A stretch of DNA of 64,000 nt from Cocos nucifera (taxonomy: Eukaryota; Streptophyta; Magnoliopsida; Arecales; Arecaceae), in contig QRFJ01000493.1 of the NCBI GenBank assembly GCA_006176705.1, forward strand, positions 496,001 to 560,000, written 5' to 3'. Below, piece by piece: positions 23,488 to 34,650 of the stretch; the stretch's first letter is position 1; every line of letters starts with the position of its first letter. Made by a program: the position numbers and the translations under genes. The notes below the pieces were generated by a model that was given only the letters and a program-made list of their open reading frames with translations, did no database searches and was not told the DNA's origin.

Positions 23488-23498
23488 TTTATATATAC
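23488..23498 (+). promoter_or_regulatory. TATA box of the D 5' LTR
   Basis: TTTATATATAC, with the same arrangement in the 3' LTR near 28377-28388. It would start the element transcript about 30 bp downstream. Confidence 0.65.
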
Positions 23499-23687
23499 TT
23501 TGTACATGTAATATTTTTTTATAAGAGAATATAAAAAATTTTTTCTCCCTGAAATCCTAATTTCTCTCTCTGGATTTGCCGCCTATCTCTTAGTGTATAT
23601 TCATTAGAGTTGCCGCCTCCATCTGGTTAGAAGTTTTTGGTTGCTAGTTTTAGATGTTCTAATCTCCAGTGAATCGATCTTTATAAT

Positions 23688-23699
23688 TGGTATCAGAGC
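23688..23699 (+). other. Primer binding site of D
   Basis: TGGTATCAGAGC, an exact initiator-Met tRNA site, two bases after the LTR. Confidence 0.95.
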
Positions 23700-23830
23700 T
23701 CAGATTGTGTAGAGGAAGAAGGAGAACGTAGAAGGACGAGATCTACAAAGGCTGAAGTTTCAACAGGATCCTATCGAGGTATTTCTCATCTATCTTGATG
23801 ATTTTGCTATTGTGTGACTTGGATCTAATC

Positions 23831-25060
23831 ATGGAAAGTAGCATAAAGATTGATTTTAAGAAGTTTGATGGGAAAAAAAGTTTTTCCAAGTGGAAAGTTC
23901 ATGTAGAGGATCTCTTTGTACAGCATGAATTAGATCAAGCTTTCGAGGATAGGCCAGAAGGGAAAATAGATCGATAATGAATGTCGATGGAGAAACTAGC
24001 ATGTTCTACGATTAGAGGGCGTTTGACAGACTTGGCCCTCTATTCGATGCTGGAATAGAAAATCCCTAAAGGACTTTGGTCAAAGTTTCAAGATCTTTAC
24101 ATGGGAAAGAACAGGTGCAACAAACTTTTGTTGAAGAAGAGGCATATAGCCTTTGCATGGTTGAAGGTGGAGATGTCCTCAGTCACATATAGTTGTTTGA
24201 TCAAGTGAGCAATTAATTTCTGAATGTTATCGTAAAGATGGAGGAGAAAGATAAATTATTGCTATTACTTTGTTCATTGCCCCTTCCTTTGATCCATTGG
24301 TCATGATACTGCTCTATAGGAAAGAGACACTATACTATCAAAACATTATCTTGGTGCTACACACAAATGAGTAGAGAGAGAAAATGACCAAGGATGGCAT
24401 TTCCCAGGAGAGTTTGACTATAGGGGAGAGATTTGGAAGAGGAAGGATAAGAGAAAAATCAAGAGGGCGATCAAAGTCTTGAAAATGCAGAAAATAAGTA
24501 AAGTGTTACAAGTGCAATGAGATTGGGCATTTTCGTTGTGATTACCTGTAGTTGAAAAATCAAAAGGAAGAAAATAGAGGATCAAATTCTCTGAGTATAG
24601 TTGCTGATCAGGAGGTGGAGAATGATCTCTTGGTTGTGTCGGATGGTCACAAATAAAGCACCAAAGTTTGGACCTTGGATTCAGCCTGTTCGCATCACTA
24701 CACCCTAAATCAGTCTTGGTTTTCTACATACACTAAGATCGATGGGGGAGTGTGACACTTGGGGATGATCATCCTTGTAAGTCGGTGGTATTGGGATAAT
24801 TAGGATGAGGATGTTTGACCAGATGATGCGGACTCTCATGAATGTGAAGCATATCCTGGAGCTAAAAAAAAACATTGTGTCATTAGGCTATCTAAAGCGG
24901 AGTCGCTATAGCTTTAGCAGTCATGCTAGGAGTGAAGTATTGAATATCTCCAATAGAGCCATGATAGTGATGAGAGGTAGAAGGCTAGAAAATAACCTCT
25001 ACAAGATAAAGGGATTTGTGGTGATCGGAGGATCTGATATTGCTACAACAATGTAGGATC
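23831..25060 (+). pseudogene. D gag and protease, broken
   Basis: ATG 23831 starts MESSIKIDFKKFDGKKSF, a copia gag start like that of A at 37082. It is open to the stop at 23975, then interrupted repeatedly. A zinc knuckle is recognisable at about 24507-24550 (CYKCNEIGHF), but its last Cys is Tyr. The protease motif follows near 24675 (a DSACSHHYT region, where the serine of the active site is kept, unlike in A). The segment 24805-25056 (NVKHILELKKNIVSLGYL) is the end of the protease/pre-integrase region. Confidence 0.8.
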
Positions 25061-26200
25061 AGAAGGGGGCTTATCGTTTATGGCATTATCATCTAGGCCA
25101 CATGAAAGATAGAGGGCTGAAGGAGTTGAGCAAAAATGGACTAATTTCTAATTTGGTTTGAGGAGTTTCTGAGCTTTGTTAGCCATGTCAGATGGAAAAA
25201 TATATGAGAGTTTAGTTTGTGATTAGCACAGCAGCCCCACTGGATCTAATTTACATAGATGTGTGGGGACCAGCTCCGATTTCAGCCAGAAATGGAGTAA
25301 GATACTTCATGACCCTGATAGATAATTTCTCAAGAAAAGTTTGGATCTACTTTATAAGGATGAAATCAGAAGTCTTCACCAAATTCAAAATTTTGAAGGT
25401 CGAGGTGGAGAAGAAATAGGACAGAAGTGTGAAGTATTTGCGGTCTAACAACGGTGGAGAGTATACCAGCAAGGAGTTCCAAGTTTTTTGTGAGGAGTGT
25501 GGCATCAAAAGATACTTCTCGGTGAAGAGGACTCCTCAACAAAATGGAGTGGCTGAGAATGAACAGGACCCTTATGGAGAAAACAAGATGCATGAGGCTG
25601 CAAACAAGGCTTCCTAAGGTGTTCTAGGTAGATTCAATGGATGCAGCCTGCTATCTAGTGATCGATCACCTCACACCAGGTTAGATTGAGGAATTTTAAA
25701 GGAGAAATGGTCTGGAAGGAGTATAAACTTGAACCATCTAAGGATGTTTAGGTGCACAGTATTTGTGCACATCGATGCTAGTAAGCGGAGCAAATTGGAC
25801 GCCAAGGCAAAGAAGATGGTGTTCTTAGGATATCTATGAGGTATTAAGGGGTACTAGTATGGGATCCCTTGGAAAAGAAGGTCATCATCAGTAGGGATGT
25901 GGCCTTTGATGAAAACTCAGTTCTACATAGGTGAGGTGGCATGGAAGGACAGTAGGAGCAGCAAATAGTCCAGCAAGACAGTGCTGGACAACTAATCTCT
26001 TGTTCTATTTTGCCACTTGCAGATGCACCGAGAGGACTTGAGTTTCATATGGAGAATTCTTCAAAAGAGTCTCCACAAGTGGAGAGGACTGAAACAGGGG
26101 TTAGAAGCTAGGAAGACCAGCGAGAGCGAGCTGGATTAAGGACTGACATTGGCATTGCTCTACATAAGAGGAATGTACGATAGCCAGATCGATATAGCTT
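25061..26200 (+). pseudogene. D integrase, broken
   Basis: The pre-integrase zinc motif HYHLGHM is near 25090. The integrase core shows the first Asp in LIYIDVWGPAP (25247 on), the second in LIDNFSRKVWIY (25320 on), LRSNNGGEYTSKEF (25438 on) and the NGVAE glutamate (25545 on). A frameshift follows at about 25555, and the C-terminal part (to about 25900) is scattered over frames with stops. The nearest complete counterpart is A at 38500-39200. Confidence 0.85.
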
Positions 26201-27874
26201 TGGAGATTTGGTGTCATACGCCCTAGTGACAGCGAATGGAGACCCCTATACCTATGAGGAGGCTGTAGAGAGTCAAAATAGAGATAGGTGGGTTCAAGCT
26301 ATGGCTGAGAAAATGCAGTCTCTCTAAAAGAATCAGACATAGCGTTTGGTGCAACTACCATAGGGAAAGAAATCCATTGGATGCAAATGGATTTTCCAAC
26401 ACAAAGAGGGGCCTTCAAAGCAAGGAGATATTAGGTACAAAGCAAGATTGGTGGCCAAAGGGTACTCCTAGAAGGAAGGCATTGACTTCAACAAAGTTTT
26501 CTCTCCGATCGTTAGGCATACGTCTATCAGGATGCTGTTGAGCATCGTTGCAGCTTAGGACTTGGAGTTGGAGTAGATGGATGTTAAGACAGCATTTCTC
26601 CATGGACATCTAGAGGAGAGCACCTACATGCAGCAGCCACTAGGATTCAGAGAGCCTAGAATATAAGAGAAGGTATGTTTGTTATAGAAGTCACTGTACG
26701 GGATGAAGCAATTACTGAAGTAGTGGTACAAGCACTTCGATACCTTCATAAGGAGCATCGGCCTTTCAAGGTGTAAATTTGATCCTTGTGTGTATGTTCA
26801 ATCTTTAGAGGATAGGTCTAAGATGTTATTACTCTTGTATGTAGATAATATGCTGATAACATGCAAGAGCAAGAAAGTTGTGCAGGAACTAAAGGCTGTA
26901 TTATCTCGAGAGTTCGAGATGAAGGATTTTGGATCTGCGAGGAAGATCTTAGGCATAAAAATTCTTAGAGATCAGGATAAGAAGGTGCTGCATTTATCTC
27001 AAAATGGTTACATTCGGAAGGTCTTAGAAAAATTTGGGATAAAAAAAGCTAAACCGGCAGCACTGCCACTTGCCAATAATATCAAACTTTCAAAGACTAT
27101 GTCACCACAAACTAGGAAGGAGGTTCTAGATATGGAGAAAGTCCCATACATTGCTGGTGTGGGAAGTTTGATGTATACCATGATGTGTTGTAGGCCGGAC
27201 ATAGCCCATGCAGTGAGTTAGGTGAGTAGATTCAAGGCGCAACCTGGAAGGGAGCACTGGCGAGCACTAAAGAACATCTTTAGGTATTTTGCAGTACAGT
27301 TGGAGTAGGTATCACCTATGAATAGTTGGGAGGTGTTGAGGGTTGCTCCAACATGTCCAAGAAGGCTTGAGGCTGATAGAAGGTTCATGGATATGGATTT
27401 TGGTGGAGATGTGGACAATCGGGATTCGATGATAGGGTTCATGTTTTGCTCGAACGGAGGTCTCATCTCATGGAGATCATGCTTGCAGCCCATCATAGCC
27501 ATATCTACCACTGAGGTGGAGTACATTGATATTACAGAAGCTGCAAAAGAGGCTTGATGACTGAAGAAATTGGTGGAGATGGAACTTGCTCATAAGGCCG
27601 TTAAGGTGCACTGCAATAGCCAGAGTGCACGTTACTTGCTTAGAATTTAGTCTACCATGCAAGGATGAAGCACATCGACATCAGGTACCATCAGATCAAA
27701 AAATTCATGGAGGATGGTATGGTGGAGCTGGTAAATATTCATACCAAGGAGAATCCAGCTGATGCACCAACAAAGGTTGTTCTATGGGATAACTTTCACA
27801 GATGTGTGGCATTGATGCATTTGATGGATAGGAAGGAGTTGCTCCAAGTCTTGGGGCACCAAGATGGAGATTGA
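26201..27874 (+). pseudogene. D reverse transcriptase and RNase H, broken
   Basis: RT starts around 26270; its open core is 26790-27221. The catalytic YVDD box reads Tyr-Val-Asp-Asn (26838-26849), a GAT/GAC-to-AAT type change that should abolish catalysis. RNase H follows (STTEVEYIDITEAAKEA near 27507; TKHIDIRYHQIK-like near 27663; NPADAPTKV near 27750). The final stop TGA at 27872-27874 is the first three bases of the 3' LTR. Stops at 27222 and 27307 break the frame. RT and RNase H would copy the RNA into DNA in the particle. Confidence 0.85.
27859..27871 (+). other. Polypurine tract of D, overlapping coding sequence
   Basis: The purine-rich CCAAGATGGAGAT lies directly before LTR start TGAAAG and encodes the last codons of pol (Gln-Asp-Gly-Asp). 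A has the same layout at 63910-63923. Confidence 0.75.
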
Positions 27875-28579
27875 AAGAGCAAGAATAGTTTTTCCAAGGC
27901 TTGGGAGATCATGGAGTCAAGATGATGGCTCTTGGAGGCTTGGATTGGCTGGAGTTGTATCAACTGAGAAGGAGGACTGATACACTATCAAGCTGGCTCG
28001 GATACAGGTCAAGCAGACTCGAGATGAGATTGAGCTAACTCGGGCCGAAATTGAGCTAACTCTCTCAGACAAATAGAGAATATATATTCAAAAATCTATG
28101 GCTTGACAGACAGTCGAGCAAGCTCGAGTATTCATCAAGTCAGTTCGGACTGGCGGACAAATGAGCACGGGTTTTCTTTGTTTGATCTTGGATTGGATCT
28201 AATCCAAGGGGCCTTAAGGCTTGAGTTGAGAGATCTTAAGGTGGATAATTTATGTATAGGACTGAATTTTTAGTCCTAGGGATGAGAGCATGCAAGACAT
28301 GGGCTTGGATGAGTGCTTTCTTATATGAGTTAGCCTAGGAGAGTTTTTTAGGATTAAGTCATATTGACTCAGGGTGTTTATATATACTTTGTATATGTAA
28401 TATTTTTTAATAAGAGAATATAGAAATCTCTTTTCTTACTAAAACCCTAATTCCTCTCTCTATCTAGATTTGCTGCCCATCTCTTAGTCTCTATTCATCA
28501 GGGCTGCTACCTTCTTTTGGTTAGAAGTTTTTGGCTACTGGTTCTAGATCTTCTAACCTCCAGTGAATCGATCTTTATA
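27872..28579 (+). repeat. 3' LTR of D
   Basis: Starts TGAAAGAGCAAG and ends TCTTTATA; 708 bp. The palindrome array is at 27990, 28011, 28032 and 28053 (21-bp spacing), with the second pair at 28116 and 28137. Differences from the 5' LTR are mainly transitions. Confidence 0.9.
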
Positions 28580-28584
28580 CCAAA

Positions 28585-30428
28585 AGACCATAATGTGATT
28601 ATGAGTTGATTCACCATTTTTCTTGAAAAATAGTTTATTCAAGATGATGGCATTGAGAAATAGATTAGGCTCGAAGAGAAGGTCTCCAAAGAGCAATGAG
28701 CTGATGAACCTAAGAAACCCAGTCAGCCTCAGCCAATCCAAATGCAACCTCCTCCACCTTGTAGATCAAGTAGGATTTTTCATCCTCCTGAGAGGTACTT
28801 AGGAACTATTTTAAAGGATGTAAAGAAAATATTCATCATAGGAAATGGGGTTCATGATGATGATCCCAAAATCTATGATGAGGTAATATTTTGATATCGA
28901 ATCCAAGAAATGGTTAGAGACATTGAAGTTAGAGATTCACTCAATGCACTTGAACCACGTCTAGACCTTAGTAGATCCACCTGAAGGCATGTACCTATTG
29001 GATGTAAATGGATCTTCAAGAGAAAGATGTAGATGGAAATATAGAGACATTCAAAGCTAGGCTCGTGGTAAAAGGATATAGTCAGCACGAAGGCATTGAC
29101 TATCAAGAGATCTTTTCACCAGTAGCCATGCTAGAACCTATCCGCACACTACTTGTTATTATAGCCTATTTTGATTATGAAATATCATAGATGGACATGA
29201 AAATGGAATTCTTAAATGAATATCTTGAGAAAGATATCTATATGGAACAGCCGCTTGGTTTCACATCCAGTGATAGTGATCACAAGGTCTGCAAGCTGTA
29301 AAGATCCATATATGGACTCAAGCAAGCATCTCGGAGCTGAAATGCTTGTTTTAATGATGTGATCAAATTATTTGATTTCACCAAAAATGAGGAGGATCCA
29401 TGTGTTTCCAAAAAGATCAGTGGGAGTGCTATTGTCTTCCTCATATTGTACATGGATGACATGCTTCTTACTGGAAATGATATTTTCATGTTGACATCCA
29501 TCAAAATGTGGTTGTCAAAAGAGTTCTCTAAGAAAGACCTCGGAGAAGCATCTTTTATATTGAGAATAAAGGTCTATAGGATCGATCGAATAGGATGCTG
29601 CGACTATCATAGAAAATTTACATAGAGGAGGTGTTAAAAAGGTTCAGCATAGAAAACTCCAAGAGGAGACTAGTGCCCTTCAGACATGACATTCATCTCT
29701 CCAAGAAGATGTGTCCGAACACACTTGAGGAGATTGAATGCATGAGCAAGATCCCTTATGCTTCGGTAATAGAGAGCCTCATGTATGCCATGCTATGTAC
29801 ACAACTTGATATTGTGCATGCTGTGAGTGTCATGAGTAGATATTAGTCGAATCCAGATAAAGAGCACTAAATTTTTATGAAATGTATCCTTAAATACTTG
29901 AGAAGGACTAAGGATATGTTTCTAGTCTTTGGGAATGGAGAATTTTAGATCCAAGGGTATACAGACTCAGACTTTATGTCTAATATAGATAATCAAAAGT
30001 CAACATCTGAAAGTCTATTTGTATGCAACGGTGGTGCTGTTAGCAAGAAGAGTTCCAAGAAGACAGTGATCGCAGACTCGATAATGAAAGCTGAGTACAT
30101 CACTACATCGAAAGCTATGAAAGAAGCATTTTGGTACAAGAAATTTATCGTAGAGCTCGAAGTAATGCCATCGGATGTCGTCTCTTTGTACTGCGATAAT
30201 AATGGTGCCATAGCCCTAGCTAAGGAGCCGAGGACTCACCAAAAGTCGAAGAATATCGAGCGGTGATATCATCTTATCTTTGATTACCTCAAGAAGGATT
30301 ACATCGAGATCAAGAAAGTCGACATCGCAGACAATGCGGTTAACCCATTGACGAAGCCATTGAGCCAGCAAAAGATTAAAGCCCACCTTGAGAAGATGGG
30401 ACCTAGATTTATAGCCAATTGGCTTTAG
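28585..30428 (+). pseudogene. E pol, second part: integrase end, reverse transcriptase, RNase H, broken
   Basis: Continues the E frame after D. It includes FLEK followed by TAG at about 28629, a stop also present in B and C. RT runs from about 28960 (KARLVVKGYSQHEGIDYQEI at 29056 on, YGLKQAS near 29313); its catalytic box is Tyr-Met-Asp-Asp (29449-29460), an allowed variant. RNase H is at 29976-30428 (KAEYITTSKAMKEAFWYKK, LYCDNNGAIALAKEP), ending with stop TAG 30426-30428. Stops at 29188, 29298 and 29338, plus frameshifts near 29580-29640, disable it. Confidence 0.88.
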
Positions 30429-30430
30429 GT

Positions 30431-30442
30431 CAAGTAGGTGTT
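30431..30442 (+). other. Polypurine tract of E
   Basis: CAAGTAGGTGTT, the decayed counterpart of AAGTGGGAGAT in C (minus sense), next to the 3' LTR start at 30443. Confidence 0.7.
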
Positions 30443-32718
30443 TATTAGATGAGTGCCTTAGAATCCAGATTAGTTGACACTTGTAATACACTTTCTAGGA
30501 ACACTTTTATAATTTTGACTTAAAAAGAGTTATTTTCTTCTTTCATATTATCTATATATAGTGTCTGTGATACATCCTTTAAGTTAATGGAATGCTAATA
30601 CATATTTTTAAGAGTTGAAAATTTAAGATATATATTTTCATAATTAACTCATTAACAGCTCTCGATCGAAGGATCATCATGAGGATGGTAATCGATCTAA
30701 AAGATTGGTGTACGATCATTTTCTTAGGATAGATGAGTTTTAAGTCTATGGTGTGGAGATACCGAAGCAAGAGTATAGGTACTCATTAGAGAATGAGGGT
30801 ACTGAGCGCGACCACCTCGAGCAGTCATAAAAAAGTTTATCTTCTCATCAATAACTAAGCTCGATGCTGCATTTATGTATCTAGTTCTTAGACCTGAGAT
30901 GCATCGACAGCTCACCTTGAGTGTGTTATAGTTTGACTACACCATAACTCGGTCTCCTAGCCATTCAAAATTCTGAGGTATATGTTGGCTATAGCATCTT
31001 CATTATAGGAACTGATTCACACCAAGATGAAATCTATCAATCTAGGTAGAGGAGGAGTAGTCTTATGATGATCTTGAGATCAAGTCCTTAAGCCCATGGA
31101 CATGGTAGTGTGATATAATAGAAAAAAATTTTCTATTAGGATTTCACATCGGACTCAGATTGAATGATTTAATCATATGATAGGTTGTTTGGTTTGACGA
31201 GTTCACCTTAATCCTAATCCTATCGAGGCTCATGATAGAAGAACCTAATCACACAAGTAGCTATACCGAGAGGTTTGCATTCAGTTTTGATGGGTTGCCA
31301 CCATATATTGCTAGATGTCATTAGTGAATTTTGAGAGTAATTAAAATGATCTTGATGATCAGTCATTTTAATTAGGTGATCAGAAGAGTTCTGGTCCATC
31401 GAAAAGTATTCGATGATGTCAATGATAGAGATCGCAACATGTCTCATTACCATACGGAACTAAACCTAACTAGATCACACAAACAAGGATTTGGGTCTGG
31501 ATGTCATTAATTGAGTTAATCTAGTTTGATAGATTTGGATTAGATCCAATTAGATTTAAGAAAATCATACTAGCACACGGTTGAGCTTAACATTCTTCTT
31601 CTATAGTCTTTTTAGTTCATCTCAACTGAGTCAAATTGGATTTGGTTCATCTAGAAACCCTATATGGGTTTATCTTAGTCTGACTGGAGCTTGTCTAGGT
31701 TAGAAAGTGTTATCTTAATCCATTAGATGGGAATAGGATAATACCTACCAATTTCCGTAACCTTCAGGACAAGATCTGCTATTTCTCCATTTCTTTCAGA
31801 CATTGACTTGTTCTTTGCAAGAAAGAAGAGGGGAGGCATTTGCCCCCTATTTTTTATTTGGGGCACATGCCCTTAGAGGATTTTTCATGAAGAATAATGT
31901 GTGCATGCCCCATTTTGGCGTGCGCACATGGGGATAAAGGGAAGGTGTTCAAATTAGTTTGGACTTTTGGTTTTTTATGAGATCAAAAGACTCTAGAACC
32001 TTTATCTCTTATTGGCACCATCTAAGGAGGAGTTATTGGGCATCTAACCCGATTGGATTAGATGTATAAGCATGGCCAATTAGATTTAGATATGATTAAA
32101 TCAACCAATATGATTGGTTGATGCTGTGTGGCACTGCATGTTGTAAAATGGTCTATTTAAACCCTCCTGAGCCCTAGGGTTTCAGAGGTTCCCTATCATC
32201 ATGCCAAATTGCTGCCGCCCCCTCCTCTATTCCACACCCCTTCATCCTCCTCCTCTCCCTCTTCTCCACACCCAAAGATTGGGCAAAATTCAAACAAGAA
32301 GATCCAAAGCAGTTGGTGCAAGGATTCAGGCAAAGACACGACGGTGTTCATGAGATGAGCGCACTACCTTCAACTTTTGTTTTGAAGGTTCTATAGATTA
32401 GATTTAAATCTGATCTTTAGAGATCAGATTTAGGAGGAGAAGACATCCAAAACTAGCCTGAGTAAACTCTGATAGAGGCCAGGCGCTTGCATGGCTAGAT
32501 CTAGAATCCTAGGTTACAATAGATCATCATCAGGATAATAGTTACCCTGAATAGGTAACAAATCTTGTTCCAAATTTAATTTTAATTTTAATTTTTAATA
32601 TTAGATCATAAGAATCAGATTTAGAAACTCTTATATCTAATCAAAATTTATAAAAAGGTTTTTAAAATCTTTTCTATAGATCAAATTGATCCTACGGTGG
32701 AAATTAGGTTTTTCTTCA
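30443..32718 (+). repeat. 3' LTR of E
   Basis: Starts TATTAGATGAGTGCC (TG changed to TA) and ends TTTTTCTTCA; 2276 bp. TATA-like TATTTAAA at 32154-32161. ORFs 30579-30770, 30724-30915 and 31220-31453 are LTR frames without products. Confidence 0.9.
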
Positions 32719-33590
32719 ACATCGACTGGCTGTAGATCTCAAGCGCCGACCTATGAAATAGAAGAAACACAGCTTTACACCAAACCCATAGAAAGCCATT
32801 GTAGATGAGGTTGATAAGCTCCTCAAATCCAAGTTCATCTAGGAGGTATCCTACCTAGATTAGATCACAAATGTGGTCCTTGTTAAGAAGATGAATGGCA
32901 AATGGAGAATGTGCATAGACTTCACAGACTTGAATAAGGCCTGCCCAAAGGATAGCTACCACATACCCAGAATTAATCAAATGATTGATGCAACCTTAGG
33001 CCATGAGCTTCTTACTTTCATGGATGCCTTTTCTGATTATAACAAAATCTAGATTGCACCAAAAGATGAAGAGAAAACTACTTTTATTACTGATCATGGT
33101 CTTTTTTGTTATAGGATTATATCTTTTGGACTTAAAAATGCAGGTGCAACCTATCAATACCTGGTGAACAAGATCTTTAAGGAACAGATCAGCAGTAATA
33201 TGGAGGTCTATGTAGATGACATGCTTATCAAAAGTCGATCTTCTACAAATAATATTGCTGATCTAAAAGAGACCTTCAGCACCCTCTAGAAGTACAAGAT
33301 GAAGCTGAACCCAACCAAATATACTTTCAGCATAACTTTGGAAAGATTCTTAGGTTCATGGTGTCAAAACATGGCATCGAAGCAAATTTCAAGAAGATCA
33401 AAGCTATCCAAGAAATGACTGCATCAAAAATAATTAGGGAGATTCAACGTCTGATGGGGAAGGTTGCAGCTCTGAATCATTTTATCTCAAGATCGTTGAG
33501 CATTACATGCCGCTCTTCTAGGCGCTCAAGCAGCCAAAGAATTTTTGCTGGACCTTTGAATGCCAACAAGCCTTTGAAGAGTTAAAGCAC
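32719..33590 (+). pseudogene. K reverse transcriptase (gypsy, Tat-type), broken
   Basis: Frame resumes from 3809 after the ACATC duplication. Visible: VVLVKKMNGKWRMCIDFTDL (about 32873-32932), NKACPKDSYHIPRI, FMDAFSDYN, LFCYRIISFGLKNAGATYQ and the catalytic YVDD at 33209-33220. At least five in-frame TAGs stand where Gln or Trp is conserved in the family, the mark of CAG-to-TAG and TGG-to-TAG transitions. A frameshift lies around 33340-33357. RT copies the element RNA into DNA; this copy is dead. Confidence 0.88.
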
Positions 33591-34650
33591 TATCTGAACT
33601 CACCTCCTCCCCTTGCCAAACTCGAACCTGGTGAAGAACTATTTCTGTATCTTGCAGTGTCGCTTACGGTAATTGAAGTTGTCTTGATCAGAGAAGAAGC
33701 AAAAGTCCAAAAGCCTGTCCACTACATAAGCTGAGTTAATAAGGTATACGAAATTGAAAAAGCTAATCTATGCTTTTTTGATTGCAGCCAGGAAGCTCTG
33801 ACCTTATTTTTAGAGGCATACAATCATACTTCTCAATAATCAACCCATTAAAATAGTTCTTTACCAACTCGATACCTCTGGGAGAATAGCAAAATGGGCA
33901 ATCGAACTCACCGAGTTCAACATCAATTTTCAATTTCGGCCATCCATTAAAGCTCGGATACTAGCTGACTTCATTGTAGAATGCACCATTCTAGATCTGG
34001 TAGAACCAAGCAACAGTAAGTTTATGCTCCCAATTTATAGCCGAACTCTACTGAAGAAAGAACAGATCTTCCTAAAGACTTCTGGGCTCTATATGTTAAC
34101 GGCTCATCCAATACCTCAGAAGCGGGCACGGGCATGATTCTAATCAATCCAAAAGGAATTATTGTTGAATATGCACTACATTTTGAGTTTCCAGCAATAA
34201 ATAATGGGGTAGAATATAAAGCTCTAATCGCAGGATTGAGAATAGCTGGAGAATTGGAAGTAGACCATGTGAATGTCTATAGCGATTCTTAATTGGTGGT
34301 GGGATAGGTCAATGGTACTTATGAAGCCTGAGAGAAAAGTCTGATAAAGTACTTGAAAATAGTGAAAAGTTTGACCTCGATCTTTAGAAGCTTCAACATT
34401 CAGCAGATCCCTAAAGCAGAAAACACTAGGGCCAATCTTCTCTTGAAATTAGCTACCTTGGCTCCAAGTGAATTGCCGTAAGGAGTCTTCTTTGAGGTTC
34501 TACAGTATCCAAGTTCAAAAGAATCCCAAACAATAATGCAAGTCGACCATAAGCCTAGCTAGATCGACCCACTCATTCTATATCTTAAAGATAGTACTCT
34601 TCCCAGAGATCCTAAGGAAGCTCGAAAGCTAAGAAACCAAGCCTCTCGTT
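33591..34650 (+). pseudogene. K RNase H region, probably two domains, broken
   Basis: The RT-linked RNase H region spans about 33590-34010 (EPGEELFLYLAVS, and PVHYIS with a stop after it). A second RNase H-like domain follows at 34080-34470 (DLYVNGSSNTSEAGTGMILI, EYKALIAGLRIA, then NVYSDS before a stop). A second, archaeal-like RNase H is known in Tat elements, so the layout supports the clade call. Several stops and frameshifts are present. Confidence 0.7.

Larger units (their letters stand above)
22983..23685 (+). repeat. 5' LTR of D
   Basis: Starts TAAAAGAACAAGG (TG changed to TA) and ends TCTTTATA before the PBS; 703 bp. A 21-bp phased palindrome array begins 118 bp in. TATA box TTTATATATAC at 23488-23498. 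Confidence 0.9.
22983..28579 (+). mobile_element. Element D: Tnt1-like (Tork group) Ty1/copia retrotransposon
   Basis: The 5597-bp element has LTRs 22983-23685 and 27872-28579, PBS 23688-23699, one gag-pol region (23831-27874) and PPT 27859-27871. TSD CCAAA is perfect (22978-22982 and 28580-28584) and lies in E pol. The order gag, protease, integrase, RT, RNase H is copia. The RT core (HTSIRMLLSI, QMDVKTAFLHG, LKQ) resembles the Tnt1/Tork group. It is inactive through many stops, largely at expected Gln, Trp and Arg codons. It is a close sister of A. Confidence 0.9.
3810..32718 (+). mobile_element. Element E: Angela-like Ty1/copia retrotransposon, split by three insertions
   Basis: LTRs are 3810-8658 and 30443-32718, the target-site duplication is ACATC (3805-3809 and 32719-32723), and the PBS is at 8661-8672. 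Removing H, F (with G) and D leaves about 10.5 kb, matching the 10.4 kb of the intact relative C. The order is LTR, PBS, leader, gag (20880 on), protease, integrase, RT and RNase H, as in copia. The two LTRs differ by many transitions, so the insertion is old. The clade name rests on remembered protein similarity and is less certain than the copia call. It is inserted in K. Confidence 0.9.
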
